From: Listeria farberi
Lineage (GTDB): Bacteria; Bacillota; Bacilli; Lactobacillales; Listeriaceae
Assembly (NCBI RefSeq): GCF_014229245.1
Contig: NZ_JAARZJ010000008.1
Span: 62,001 to 126,000 of the forward strand
Length of the DNA stretch: 64,000 nt
Direction: 5' to 3'
The position numbers and the translations under genes were made by a program. The notes under the pieces were generated by a model. The model saw only the letters and a list, made by a program, of their open reading frames with translations. It had not been told where the DNA came from and ran no database searches. This document shows positions 15,966 through 25,745 of this stretch, piece by piece (position 1 is the stretch's first letter; each line of letters opens with the position of its first letter).

Positions 15966-18011
15966 ATGATGGAAAATGGTATTTGGAAAGATGCGCTAAT
16001 TCAGTCGATGAAAAAATTGTCTCCAAAACTGCAAGTGAAAAATCCGGTAATGTTGCTTGTTTATGTAGGTGCGATTTTGGCAACTAGCCTTTATTTTCTT
16101 GGCTTTTTCGGTATTTCGGATGAGAAGTCCGGTTATACGCTAGCGATTGCGCTAATTTTATGGTTTACAGTGTTATTTGCAAATTTTGCAGAGGCGATTG
16201 CGGAAGGTCGAGGTCGAGCACAGGCTGATAGTTTAAAAATGGCTCGAAAAGACGTTTTAGCTCGAAAATTAAAGAATGTTGATGATAAAACTGATGTGAT
16301 TGAAGTAGCTTCGAATGATTTGAAAAAAGGCGATATTGTGTATGTTCTTGCGAATGAACAAATCCCGATGGACGGTGAAGTTATTGAAGGTGCGGCCTCG
16401 GTTGATGAAAGTGCGATAACAGGAGAATCCGCGCCGGTAATCCGTGAGTCTGGTGGGGATAGGAGCGCTGTGACGGGCGGAACTACACTTGTTTCTGACT
16501 GGTTAGTTGTTCGTGTAACGGCGGTGTCTGGAGAAAGTTTCTTAGATAAAATGATTGCGATGGTGGAAGGCGCTTCACGGAAAAAGACGCCAAATGAGAT
16601 AGCTTTGCAAATTTTACTTGTGACGCTTTCAATTATTTTTCTGGCTGTTTCAGCAACGCTTTTACCATTTACTGATTTTGCGAGTAAACAGGCAGGTGCT
16701 GGTTCGGCGATTTCGATTACGAATGTGATTGCTTTGCTCGTTTGTTTGGCGCCAACTACTATCGGCGCATTGCTTTCATCCATTGGAATTGCTGGAATGA
16801 GCCGTTTAAATCAAGCGAATGTTTTAGCAATGAGTGGCCGGGCGATTGAGGCGGCTGGAGATGTGGATGTACTTTTACTTGATAAAACTGGTACGATTAC
16901 ACTAGGAAATCGGAAAGCAAGCGAATTTTTACCAGTGGATGGGGTGACAGAACAAGAGTTAGCGGATGCGGCTCAACTGTCCTCGATTGCAGATGAAACT
17001 GCAGAAGGTCGAAGCATTGTTGTATTAGCAAAAGAACGTTTTGATATTCGCGGCCGAGATTTTGCTGAAATGCACGCAGAGTTTATACCTTTTACTGCAA
17101 CAACACGAATGAGTGGGATTGATTATCAAGAAAATACAATTCGAAAAGGCGCTGCTGATGCAGTTCGAGCGTATGTAACTGCAAATGGCGGCGCGTACCC
17201 AGAAGAATGCGATACGATTGTAAGCAAAGTGGCAGGTGCTGGCGGAACACCGCTTGTAGTAGTTCGAAATAATAAAGTGCTGGGCGTTATTTATTTAAAA
17301 GATATCGTGAAAAATGGAGTGAAAGAACGTTTCCTTGATTTGCGGAAAATGGGTATTAAAACCATTATGATTACCGGTGATAACCCAATGACCGCAGCAG
17401 CAATCGCGGCAGAGGCTGGTGTGGATGATTTTCTAGCTGAAGCAACTCCAGAAGCAAAATTGGAATTAATTCGCGAATATCAACGAGAAGGACATTTGGT
17501 TGCAATGACAGGAGACGGGACGAATGACGCACCAGCTCTTGCACAAGCCGATGTAGCTGTTGCGATGAATACAGGGACTCAAGCTGCCAAAGAAGCTGGA
17601 AATATGGTTGACCTTGATTCTAGCCCAACTAAATTAATTGATATTGTTCGGATTGGAAAACAACTTTTAATGACTCGCGGAGCTTTGACTACATTTAGTG
17701 TTGCCAATGATTTGGCGAAATACTTTGCGATTATCCCTGTACTTTTTTACGGGATTTTCCCACAACTTGAAGCACTTAACTTAATGAATTTAACAAGTCC
17801 GACGAGTGCGATTTTATCTGCAATTATTTATAACGCGGTGATTATTATAATTTTAATTCCTTTGTCTTTAAAGGGCGTAAAATACCGTGAAATGCCAGCT
17901 GGAAAGTTATTAAGTCGCAATATGTTGATTTATGGTCTCGGTGGTTTAATTGCGCCATTTATTGCTATTAAATTAATTGATATGCTGTTAACTGTTTTAG
18001 GAATCGTTTAA
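15966..18011 (+). CDS. kdpB: KdpB, P-type ATPase catalytic subunit
   Basis: 681 residues from ATG 15966. ATG 15960 abuts the GAGGTGA ribosome site and ATG 15969 is an equally possible start. It hydrolyses ATP to energise K+ uptake through KdpA. Seen: TGES in the actuator domain, phosphorylated Asp306 in [18 protein letters not shown] of the nucleotide domain and [12 protein letters not shown]. About seven membrane spans. Second structural gene of kdpFABC. Confidence 0.97.
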   Translation: MMENGIWKDALIQSMKKLSPKLQVKNPVMLLVYVGAILATSLYFLGFFGISDEKSGYTLAIALILWFTVLFANFAEAIAEGRGRAQADSLKMARKDVLARKLKNVDDKTDVIEVASNDLKKGDIVYVLANEQIPMDGEVIEGAASVDESAITGESAPVIRESGGDRSAVTGGTTLVSDWLVVRVTAVSGESFLDKMIAMVEGASRKKTPNEIALQILLVTLSIIFLAVSATLLPFTDFASKQAGAGSAISITNVIALLVCLAPTTIGALLSSIGIAGMSRLNQANVLAMSGRAIEAAGDVDVLLLDKTGTITLGNRKASEFLPVDGVTEQELADAAQLSSIADETAEGRSIVVLAKERFDIRGRDFAEMHAEFIPFTATTRMSGIDYQENTIRKGAADAVRAYVTANGGAYPEECDTIVSKVAGAGGTPLVVVRNNKVLGVIYLKDIVKNGVKERFLDLRKMGIKTIMITGDNPMTAAAIAAEAGVDDFLAEATPEAKLELIREYQREGHLVAMTGDGTNDAPALAQADVAVAMNTGTQAAKEAGNMVDLDSSPTKLIDIVRIGKQLLMTRGALTTFSVANDLAKYFAIIPVLFYGIFPQLEALNLMNLTSPTSAILSAIIYNAVIIIILIPLSLKGVKYREMPAGKLLSRNMLIYGLGGLIAPFIAIKLIDMLLTVLGIV

Positions 18012-18025
18012 GAGGGGGAGAGAAC

Positions 18026-18598
18026 ATGAAAAGATTTATGCAAATTTGGAAGCCGGCAGTAGTGGGATTTCTACTTTTAACATTGGTATGTGGCGTAATT
18101 TATCCGGGGGTTGTCACAATTATTGCAGGTGCGGCTTTCCAGGACAAAGCAAATGGCAGTATAATAGAAGGAAAGTTAGCAGACGGGGAATCAGGAAAAT
18201 ATGGTTCTACCGAAATTGGCCAAACATTTACTCAGCCTGAATACTTAATCGGGCGAGCTGCGAGTGACGGGGCGGCGACTAATTTAAACCCAACTAGCGA
18301 AGAACAAAAACAATTAGTTGAAAAACGAATTGCTTGGTGGCACAAACTAGATCCAGCCAACAACCGCGTTATTCCAATGGATTTGGTGACAGCTTCAGCA
18401 AGTGGAGTAGATCCTGACATTTCAGAGGCAGCAGCTGCTTATCAAGTGGACCGGATTTCTAAGGAACGCGGAATTTCTACCAAAGTGGTTAAAGAAATTA
18501 TTGCTGAACATACAAGTAAGCGATTGTTAGGTTTTTGGGGTGAGCCAACTGTGAATGTGTTACAAGTGAATTTAGCATTAGATAGTTTGAAAATGTAA
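18026..18598 (+). CDS. kdpC: KdpC, accessory subunit of the K+ ATPase
   Basis: 190 residues with one N-terminal membrane helix (about 12-36) and an extracytoplasmic part containing FQDKANGSII and the SASGVDPDIS-x-AAAAYQ signature. It assembles with KdpA and KdpB and raises nucleotide affinity. GAGGGGGAGAG lies before the ATG. It is followed 18 bases later by kdpD. Confidence 0.96.
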   Translation: MKRFMQIWKPAVVGFLLLTLVCGVIYPGVVTIIAGAAFQDKANGSIIEGKLADGESGKYGSTEIGQTFTQPEYLIGRAASDGAATNLNPTSEEQKQLVEKRIAWWHKLDPANNRVIPMDLVTASASGVDPDISEAAAAYQVDRISKERGISTKVVKEIIAEHTSKRLLGFWGEPTVNVLQVNLALDSLKM

Positions 18599-18616
18599 GT
18601 AGTTGGAGGCGAGTAT

Positions 18617-21310
18617 ATGGAGACGAATCGTCCAAGTCCGGATGCACTACTGGTGAATTTGCAAGAAGAAACAACAGATTCTTCAGTAGGTAAGTTAAAA
18701 ATATATTTTGGATTTGCAGCAGGTGTTGGGAAGACTTACGCCATGTTAAGTGATGCCAAGGATCAACTAGCAGCGGGTGTAGATGTAGTAGCGGGTTATA
18801 TTGAACCTCATGCTAGAGAAGAAACACTTAGAATGTTAGAAGGAATTCCGATTATCCCTCCTAAAGCAATCAATCATAAAAATATCGCGCTTAAAGAATT
18901 TGATTTGGACGAAGCGTTGAAACGAAAACCGGAACTTATTTTGGTAGATGAACTCGCACATACGAATGCATCAGGCGTACGCAATAAGAAACGCTTTCAA
19001 GATGTGGAAGAATTGCTCCAAGCGGGAATCGATGTATATACGACTGTCAATGTGCAACATATTGAAAGCTTAAATGATATTGTAGAAGGTATCACTAAAG
19101 TAGCTGTTCGCGAAACGATTCCTGACTATGTTTTTGATGAGGCGGACCGAGTAAAGTTAATTGATATTGAACCCGATGAACTTCTAAAACGGTTAGAACA
19201 GGGCAAAATTTACCAGCCAGCGCGCGCAAAAACAGCCATGCAGAACTTCTTCACTAGAGAAAACTTAAAACTATTGCGTGAAATTGCGATGCGAAAAGCA
19301 GCCGACCGAATTAGCCACGAATATGATCAAACAGGTGTTTATCCAGAAAAGCGAGCGAGTAGTAAATGGCTAGTTTGTATTAGCACTTCGCCTTCGTCTG
19401 CAAAACTTATTCGTTGGACAGCGCGCACCGCCGAGGCTTTTCGTGCACCATGGACCGCTCTTTATATTGAAAATGAAGAAAATGATTACATGACTAAGGC
19501 AGAGAAAAAATGTCTTCGGGAAACAATGGAACTCGCTGAACGACTTGGTGCTGAAATTGTCACACTGGCTGGACATGACATTGCAGAGACAGTAGCCGAA
19601 TACGCCCGGTTGACAGGAGTTACAAATATCGTCGTTGGAAAATCACGTCGCCGTATGGGGTTAAGGTCTTTATTTGAAGAAGATTTTGAGGATCGACTTA
19701 TTACGCATCTGGATAATGTTGATATGCATATTATCCCATCAAGCCAACCAAAAACTAAAAAACGCCGAATGAAAATGCGTTTTAAAAACTTCTTGACTTG
19801 GCATGATATGGCAAAAATGATTTTACTGCTAACTTTGGCAACAGCGATATGTGTCGCTTTAAGTGAATTTGGTATCGGTGATCAAAATGTTATTATGGTG
19901 TATATTTTATCCGTGTTAATTATTTCTCGCGTAACAAGCGGCTATGTTTATGGTGTTATGGGTTCTATCATTGGTGTGATGTTATTTAATTTCTTTTTCA
20001 CGACACCACTTTATACGTTTAATACAATTCAAGCAGGCTATCCGGTGACGTTCGGAATTATGCTTTTAGTCGCTCTTATTACAAGTGCGCTAACTGTGCG
20101 AATTAAAACGCAAGCTAGCCTAGCTGTCGAGCGCGAACGTCGAACCGAAGTGCTTTATGAAATCAACAAAAGGCTATTAGTCACCCGCAATTTAAAAGGA
20201 ATTATTGATTTAACTAATGAATATATTTTGCATCTATTTAGTCGTTCTGTCATTTTTTATTCTGCGGACCCTGCTAAAAGTAATAAAGGGATTTTCGTAC
20301 AAGCGGAAGGAAAAGAAGATGCGAGTGCGCTTCTTAGTGCGGATGAAGAAGCTGTCGCGCACTGGGTTTTTAAAAATAAAAAGCGGGCTGGTGCCGGAAC
20401 TGATACATTGATGGGAGCATTTGGTTATTATATGCCAGTCATGTCGCAAGGGAAAGTGCTTGGGGTTATTGGCGTTTCTTGCTCCTCGGAAGATGGTCCG
20501 CTTACACAAGATAATCGGATATTTTTACGAATGATTAGTTCCCAAGTGGCGCTAGCTCTAGAACGGCAATATTTATCAGAAGAACAACGCCAAATCATTA
20601 TCGAATCAGCCAAAGAAAAAATGAGAAGTAATTTACTTCGGGCAATTTCACATGATTTAAGAACACCGCTAACAGGTATTGTTGGAGCAAGTTCAGCCTT
20701 ACTTGAAAAAGAAACGGAATTAGATAAAGAAACAGAACACAATTTGATTAAAGGTATTAAAGATGATTCTGGTTGGCTCATTCGGATGGTTGAGAACTTA
20801 TTATCTGTTACACGAATTAGTGAAGGCTTAGTGAGCTTGGAACGAGCCCCAGAAGCTGTGGAAGAAATTGTTGGTGAGGCTGTTGGTCGAATAAAAAAAC
20901 GTTTCACAGATCGAACTATCCATGTCAAAGTACCACGTGACCTTCTTATGGTTCCAATGGACGGTACGCTAATTGAGCAAGTCCTTATTAATTTAATGGA
21001 AAATGCGCTACGACATGGTGGGCCTGGTGCGGAAGTTTGGGTGAACGTGACGAAAACGAAGGAAAGTGCGATTTTTAGTGTTCGTGATAACGGAAAAGGC
21101 ATTCCGGAAAATCGCTTGCCAGATTTATTTGATACTTTTGCTGTGGAAGCGAGAGAACGTTCGGATATGTCGCGCGGACTAGGACTTGGTTTATCGATTT
21201 GTATGTCGATTATTCGAGCGCATGACGGGACTTTAGAAGCGAAAAACAACGAACATGGCGGGGCGACATTCTGGTTCACTTTGCCACTAGACGGAGGAGA
21301 TGGAAAATGA
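18617..21310 (+). CDS. kdpD: KdpD sensor histidine kinase with USP domain
   Basis: 897 residues. The KdpD domain has a Walker-A-like AAGVGKT near residue 34. A universal-stress-protein domain follows at about 250-370, then four membrane spans (about 395-500), a GAF-like region, and the kinase core with phospho-accepting His679 in ISHDLRTPLTG and N/G boxes (NLMENALRHGG, DNGKGIP, GLGLGLSIC). The USP domain holds S-T-S (256-258), 20 residues, then WTALY (279-283). That is close to the SXS-X20-FTAXY signature that binds c-di-AMP in S. aureus KdpD. Its end overlaps kdpE by four bases. It senses K+ limitation. Confidence 0.96.
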   Translation: METNRPSPDALLVNLQEETTDSSVGKLKIYFGFAAGVGKTYAMLSDAKDQLAAGVDVVAGYIEPHAREETLRMLEGIPIIPPKAINHKNIALKEFDLDEALKRKPELILVDELAHTNASGVRNKKRFQDVEELLQAGIDVYTTVNVQHIESLNDIVEGITKVAVRETIPDYVFDEADRVKLIDIEPDELLKRLEQGKIYQPARAKTAMQNFFTRENLKLLREIAMRKAADRISHEYDQTGVYPEKRASSKWLVCISTSPSSAKLIRWTARTAEAFRAPWTALYIENEENDYMTKAEKKCLRETMELAERLGAEIVTLAGHDIAETVAEYARLTGVTNIVVGKSRRRMGLRSLFEEDFEDRLITHLDNVDMHIIPSSQPKTKKRRMKMRFKNFLTWHDMAKMILLLTLATAICVALSEFGIGDQNVIMVYILSVLIISRVTSGYVYGVMGSIIGVMLFNFFFTTPLYTFNTIQAGYPVTFGIMLLVALITSALTVRIKTQASLAVERERRTEVLYEINKRLLVTRNLKGIIDLTNEYILHLFSRSVIFYSADPAKSNKGIFVQAEGKEDASALLSADEEAVAHWVFKNKKRAGAGTDTLMGAFGYYMPVMSQGKVLGVIGVSCSSEDGPLTQDNRIFLRMISSQVALALERQYLSEEQRQIIIESAKEKMRSNLLRAISHDLRTPLTGIVGASSALLEKETELDKETEHNLIKGIKDDSGWLIRMVENLLSVTRISEGLVSLERAPEAVEEIVGEAVGRIKKRFTDRTIHVKVPRDLLMVPMDGTLIEQVLINLMENALRHGGPGAEVWVNVTKTKESAIFSVRDNGKGIPENRLPDLFDTFAVEARERSDMSRGLGLGLSICMSIIRAHDGTLEAKNNEHGGATFWFTLPLDGGDGK

Positions 21311-22002
21311 ACAGCAAACGACTTGTGCTAATTGTGGAAGATGAAGAAGGCATTAGTAATTTTATTTCAGCTGTTTTGACGGCTAGCGATTATGCGGTGA
21401 TTAAAGCAGTGAACGGTAAAGAAGCGCTAGAACAGACAGCTAGCCATTCACCGGATGTAGTGTTGCTTGACCTTGGTTTGCCAGATGTGGAAGGACTAGA
21501 TGTGCTCCGGGATATTCGTGTTTGGTCAAAAGTGCCGATTATTGTTGTATCTGCGCGTGATCATGAACGGGAGAAAGTAACTGCACTTGACCTTGGCGCA
21601 GATGATTATATTACGAAACCATTCGGCACATCAGAACTACTTGCGCGTATTCGAACAGCGCTACGACACATTCAACCAAGCAGCAAAGAAGCGCCAAATG
21701 ACCATATTATCCACATTCAAGACCTTTATATCGATGACGACCGCCGACTTGTCAAAATGGGCGATACAGAAATTCACTTTACGCCGATTGAATATAAAAT
21801 TTTGCTCCTATTAGCTCGCCATGCTGGAAAAGTCCTTACACATGATTTTATTATTCGGGAAATTTGGGGACCTTATCCAAGTGAAAACCAAGCACTGCGG
21901 GTAAACATGAGTAATATTAGGCGGAAAATCGAAAAAAATCCTGCTGAGCCAGCCTATATTTTGACGGAAATAGGTGTTGGGTACCGGATGGCAGAAGAAT
22001 AA
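21307..22002 (+). CDS. kdpE: KdpE response regulator
   Basis: 231 residues, OmpR/PhoB class. The receiver domain has the acidic pair near residues 11-12, phospho-acceptor Asp55 in LLDLGLPDVEG and a conserved K in YITKPFG. The winged-helix domain covers about 130-228. It activates kdp transcription when phosphorylated by KdpD. The ATGA overlap with kdpD implies coupled translation. The kdpFABC-DE order in one direction suggests a single operon. Confidence 0.96.
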   Translation: MNSKRLVLIVEDEEGISNFISAVLTASDYAVIKAVNGKEALEQTASHSPDVVLLDLGLPDVEGLDVLRDIRVWSKVPIIVVSARDHEREKVTALDLGADDYITKPFGTSELLARIRTALRHIQPSSKEAPNDHIIHIQDLYIDDDRRLVKMGDTEIHFTPIEYKILLLLARHAGKVLTHDFIIREIWGPYPSENQALRVNMSNIRRKIEKNPAEPAYILTEIGVGYRMAEE

Positions 22003-22039
22003 TATGTTATGATAAAAATAAACGCCAGGAGGAATTAGT

Positions 22040-22852
22040 ATGCATAAAACAATCCGTAGCGTAGACGTTTATTATGAAAAATATGGTGAAGGAATACCAA
22101 TAATAATGATTCATGGCTTTGCGCCTGATTCGCAGCTGATGATTGGTTGTATGGAACCAGTTTTTGACAAAGAAAGCCCGTTTTCACGCATTTATTTAGA
22201 TTTACCAGGAATGGGAAAAACCGAGAACTATGATTCTATTCAAAATGCCGACCATGTACTCACTTTGTTGTTAGAATTTATTGAAGCAGTAATCCCTGGC
22301 CAGCAGTTTATACTCGCCGGGGAATCTTATGGTGGTTATTTAGCTCGTGGAATAGCAGCAAAAATGCCAGGTAGAGTGCTTGGTCTCTTGCTTATCTGTC
22401 CAGTAATCTACCCAGAAAAGGAAAGAAGAACATTACCAGAACAAAAAGTCATGTATGAAGATGAAGCTTTTTTGGAATTGTTATCTGTGGAAGACAGAAC
22501 TTATTTTTCAAAAAGTGGCGTCATTTTAACAGCGAGAAACTGGAATCGTTTCTTAGCAGAAGTAATGGCTGGAATAATTAATGCGGACTCGGAATTTTTG
22601 GACCGATTATCAGCAAACTATGCACTGAGCTTTGACCCAGATGAAAAAGCTTTGTTCGATATACCGGCATTATTCTTATTTGGTCGTCAAGATGATCATG
22701 TGGGATACGCAGACGGGCTTACATTGCTCGAAAAATATCCACATGCTTCTTTTGCTATTCTTGATTTTGCAGGGCATAATTTACAAATTGAACAACCAAA
22801 AATATTTACAACAATGGTAGAGGATTTCTTGTTCCGCGTAAAACCAGAATAA
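22040..22852 (+). CDS. Alpha/beta hydrolase
   Basis: 270 residues, cytosolic. The oxyanion motif HGF is near residue 25, nucleophile Ser96 lies in GESYGG, the acid residue lies in the GRQDDHVGY segment and the histidine in FAGHNLQ, giving a complete triad. Substrate unknown; ester- or lactone-hydrolase and related activities are all possible. AGGAGGAA precedes the ATG. It lies 37 bases after kdpE and ends one base before the stop codon of the minus-strand polymerase gene, with no terminator between. Confidence 0.9.
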   Translation: MHKTIRSVDVYYEKYGEGIPIIMIHGFAPDSQLMIGCMEPVFDKESPFSRIYLDLPGMGKTENYDSIQNADHVLTLLLEFIEAVIPGQQFILAGESYGGYLARGIAAKMPGRVLGLLLICPVIYPEKERRTLPEQKVMYEDEAFLELLSVEDRTYFSKSGVILTARNWNRFLAEVMAGIINADSEFLDRLSANYALSFDPDEKALFDIPALFLFGRQDDHVGYADGLTLLEKYPHASFAILDFAGHNLQIEQPKIFTTMVEDFLFRVKPE

Positions 22853-22853
22853 G

Positions 22854-24135
22854 TTAACCTTTGTGACCACCAACCATTTCAGAACGTTTTAATCCAGTCG
22901 CTCCATTTAGTAAACTGCTCGCATGCATAAGTGATTTAAAACCATAACGAGTGCGAATTTTATCGACAGTTACTTCTAATTGCTCGTGATTTAATGTGCG
23001 AGTGGCATCCTCAAATAGATTGAGTTGCAGTCCGGTTTTTAAAGTGAGTTTACCACACGAAATCGCAATGGAGCGCACGGGTTCGCGTTCATCGTAACGT
23101 CTGAATAGTTGCAAGAAATAAGGGATAAGCGCATGACTACTACTAGTAGAAGGGATTTTAGCTTGATGGCTGAATCCTTTTTTTATGCTGTATTTGCTGT
23201 AGCCGATACTTAAATGAATAACCTCCGTATCCACATGGTTTTGGCGCAAACGCATTGCTACTTCCTCAACCATTTCACGAATAACTATCTCCACTTCAGC
23301 CGGAATATGATAGTCTTTTTCCAGAATTTGGCTTTTTCCATAACTTTTACTAACAGGGACATATTTTTCGTTTAAAAGACTGTAATCAATTCCGTGTGCG
23401 TGATAGTAAAGCTGTTCGCCAATAACTCCCATTGCGTTTTTTAATACTTGGGGCGGGGTTTGGCTAAGTTGATACATAGTGAAAATCCCCATTTTTTGTA
23501 GTCGAGTAGCAGTCCTGTGACCGATTCCGCATACATCATCTAAATGCTTAATCTTCCAAATTGTTTCTGGGACATCTTCATAGCGCCATTCAGCGATTCC
23601 ATCATCACGGTTTTTAGCCACATTATCAAGAGCGAGCTTGGCAAGAAGTGGATTGTCACCAATGCCAACAGTGACATACAGCCGTAATTCCTCTAAAATA
23701 TCACGCTGAATTTTATGGACAATTTCTTTTGTACTACCAAATAACAGATGTGATCCAGTGATGTCTAAAAAGCATTCATCAATACTGTAAACATGAATGA
23801 ATTCTGCAGGAACGTATCGTCTAAAAATAGCTTGAATCATCGCGTTTACTTTTAAATATAGTTTCATACGCGGTGGTGCAATAATAATGCGCTCATCCCA
23901 AGTAGGGAGTTCATACATTCTTGACCCTGTTTTAATGCGGTGAATTTCTTTCATTTTTGGTGTTGCAGCTAAAACAAGTCCACCAGCCCGGTCGCCGTTA
24001 CTCATTACTACTAAATAAGCTTCAAGTGGATTCAGCCGACGTTTGACACACTCAACCGAGGCGAAAAAACGATTTAATATCGATGCACAAAATATCACGG
24101 CGTGGTGCACGGCTGTAATCTTCTACTTGTACCAT
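22854..24135 (-). pseudogene. uvrX: Frameshifted UvrX/DinB-type Y-family DNA polymerase
   Basis: The gene starts at ATG 24133-24135 and reads MVQVEDYSRAPRRDILCIDI then KSFF, but a run of six T (plus-strand A at 24064-24069) shifts the frame to RLG-stop. With five T the frame continues as KSFFASVECVKRRL, which is exactly the family sequence, and stays open to 22854. The catalytic Asp in CIDIKSF is thus cut from the rest, which holds the YSIDECFLD catalytic motif, GIGDNPLLAK and the little-finger domain. The apparent start MHHAVIF is an out-of-frame artefact. It is coupled to the YolD-like gene upstream under a LexA box. Causes could be mutation, phase variation or an assembly error. Confidence 0.85.
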
Positions 24136-24464
24136 TTGTCGACACTCCTTTCTTCTATGTTTCGAATGGCAGAGAAGGAAAGCGGGACAGTACCTTCAGA
24201 GTTTTTAATATAAATGGTGTTATTTTCCACTCCTGAAATACGACCAATAATATCATTTTCAGGAGCGGCTTCTGGATTTAATGGTTTTTTCTGGATAACA
24301 AGCGTAGACTGATGTGTCATCGCGCTAGCTAGTACGCTTTCGATAAATTCTGTAGTCATAGCTTCTTTCCATACTAAAGTTGGCTCAGCATTTTGCATCT
24401 CTTCTGTATGTTCACTTAATAAAAAACCGCCCCATTTCTTCATGCCGCGATCTTGGTAGCTCAT
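24123..24464 (-). CDS. YolD-like protein
   Basis: 113 residues from ATG 24464, chosen because GGGGGTG lies just upstream; a TTG eight codons earlier overlaps that site. The start MSYQDRGMKKWGGFLLSEHTE is the YolD-family hallmark. These small proteins accompany UvrX-type translesion polymerases and are thought to regulate or assist them. The last codons overlap the start of the polymerase gene by 13 bases. A LexA box lies about 55-70 bases upstream, so SOS induction is expected. Confidence 0.9.
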   Translation of the reverse strand: MSYQDRGMKKWGGFLLSEHTEEMQNAEPTLVWKEAMTTEFIESVLASAMTHQSTLVIQKKPLNPEAAPENDIIGRISGVENNTIYIKNSEGTVPLSFSAIRNIEERSVDKWYK

Positions 24465-24517
24465 ATGATGACACCCCCAATATTTCAAATAATTAGCTAT
24501 TACTTATATATATTATA

Positions 24518-24531
24518 CGAACAAACGTTCT
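24518..24531 (-). promoter_or_regulatory. LexA (SOS) box of the yolD-uvrX operon
   Basis: On the minus strand AGAACGTTTGTTCG matches the Gram-positive LexA consensus CGAAC-N4-GTTCG in its conserved GAAC/GTTC arms. Its position is right for repression of the pair. Confidence 0.85.
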
Positions 24532-24613
24532 TGTTAGCAATGCGTAAATGTTCTCATTTGTGATATAGAAACGGGAATAAATTACTATTTGTGAAAGATT
24601 AATAAAATGAATA

Positions 24614-24647
24614 TAAAAAAAGACCAAGCCTATAAGTAGACTTGGTC
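24614..24647 (-). terminator. Terminator of the usp-rpiB operon
   Basis: On the minus strand GACCAAG (24641-24647) pairs with CTTGGTC (24622-24628) and is followed by seven T. Confidence 0.85.
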
Positions 24648-24658
24648 GTTATAATTTT

Positions 24659-25114
24659 TTAAGCGTGGCTATCTTCATAAGCAGTGATTTGTCCTACACG
24701 ATTTGCGTGCCGGCCACCTTCATACTCGGTTTCTAACCAAATTTTGACAATATCTTCTGCTAGTCCTGGACCTATGACTCTCGCTCCAAGTGCAAGGACA
24801 TTTGTATCATTATGTTCGCGAGTTGCATGAGCGCTAAATGTATCACCAACAAGCGCGCAACGAATTCCTTTTACTTTATTAGCCGCAATACTCATACCAA
24901 TACCTGTACCACAAACTAAAATCCCGCGATCAACTTCATTATTCACGACTTTTTCACTAACCGTAATCGCGAGTCCAGGGTAATCCACTGATTCTGGTGT
25001 TTCGGGTCCAAATTCTTCATAACTAATTCCAACGCTTTCAAGATAAGAAATAATACTTTTACGTAATTCAATTCCGCCATGGTCTGAAGCAATGGCAACT
25101 TTACTAACTGTCAT
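24659..25114 (-). CDS. rpiB: RpiB/LacAB-family sugar-phosphate isomerase
   Basis: 151 residues from ATG 25114, set by AGGAGG directly upstream; the longer frame has no ribosome site. It interconverts ribose-5-phosphate and ribulose-5-phosphate, or acts on a related aldose/ketose phosphate. Seen: SDHGG at the start, the active-site loop CGTGIGMSIAANK with the catalytic Cys, and TREHNDTNVL with the His/Arg substrate residues. It follows a universal stress protein under a sigma-B-type promoter, suggesting stress-linked expression. A second RpiB lies in the pentitol operon. Confidence 0.93.
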   Translation of the reverse strand: MTVSKVAIASDHGGIELRKSIISYLESVGISYEEFGPETPESVDYPGLAITVSEKVVNNEVDRGILVCGTGIGMSIAANKVKGIRCALVGDTFSAHATREHNDTNVLALGARVIGPGLAEDIVKIWLETEYEGGRHANRVGQITAYEDSHA

Positions 25115-25159
25115 TTTTTTTCCTCCTGCCGTATAATCAATACCTTCATTATACATGAA

Positions 25160-25630
25160 TTAGAGTTTTTCAACAGTCTTTCTGTTGCGCCAAGGTTTTG
25201 CATGGACAATAATAACGTCGCAAGGTGCATGAGCGGCCGTATATTCAGACACACTACCAAGAATAAATTGCTCCGTTACCGAAAGTCCAGTTGCGCCTAC
25301 TAAAATCAAATCGGGTTCAAAATTTCGAGTTATTTTTTTATTAAAGGTAGTTTTTGGTGTACCAAAGTGAACAAAAGTTTCTACATGCGTGACACCAGCT
25401 TTTTCGGCCTCTTTTTTGTACATTTCAACTAATTCTTCTCCGTAGGCTTTGGCTTTTTTTGCATAGGTTTGCTCATAATCAATTAGTGGTGCAATTCGGC
25501 GTACATCAGCAACAAAACCAATACCAAGCGTGGCACCATCCATTTTGGCAAATTGAACAGCTCGTCTTAGTGCGGCTTCCGCTTCGTTTGATCCATCAAC
25601 ACCAACAAGAATTCGTTTGTAAGCAGACAT
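25160..25630 (-). CDS. Universal stress protein (UspA family)
   Basis: 156 residues with the UspA fold: VGVDGS at the N-terminus and the nucleotide-binding G-A-T-G-L-x9-LGSVSEY loop near 112-128, so it is probably an ATP-binding type. Its role in Listeria is not defined beyond stress response. A GGGWAT-type sigma-B -10 box lies upstream, agreeing with what I recall of lmo2673 as a sigma-B gene. rpiB follows 45 bases downstream. Confidence 0.92.
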   Translation of the reverse strand: MSAYKRILVGVDGSNEAEAALRRAVQFAKMDGATLGIGFVADVRRIAPLIDYEQTYAKKAKAYGEELVEMYKKEAEKAGVTHVETFVHFGTPKTTFNKKITRNFEPDLILVGATGLSVTEQFILGSVSEYTAAHAPCDVIIVHAKPWRNRKTVEKL

Positions 25631-25670
25631 TTTGTATCACCCTCTCAAAAGTTTTCCCCTTATTTACTTA

Positions 25671-25695
25671 ATACCCATAAATAAAAGAAAGAAGC
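25671..25695 (-). promoter_or_regulatory. Sigma-B-type promoter of usp-rpiB
   Basis: On the minus strand GCTT, a 15-base spacer, then GGGTAT matches the GTTT-N13-15-GGGWAT consensus with one mismatch in the -35 element. Confidence 0.7.
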
Positions 25696-25745
25696 ATGAT
25701 TAAAGAGAAAATTTTGTGGTACTATGAGGAAAAGGAGGTTTCTTT

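Noticed and set aside
16133-16783. A 216-residue minus-strand frame inside kdpB
   Set aside because: It is a shadow of the conserved ATPase gene with biased composition and no start signal.
20428-21279. A 283-residue minus-strand frame inside kdpD
   Set aside because: It is antisense to the conserved kinase core, with no ribosome site or family motifs; a coding shadow.
22854-24110. Apparent intact polymerase ORF starting with MHHAVIF
   Set aside because: The first 14 residues are an out-of-frame read of the real N-terminus. The true start is at 24135 in another frame, so the gene is frameshifted rather than intact.
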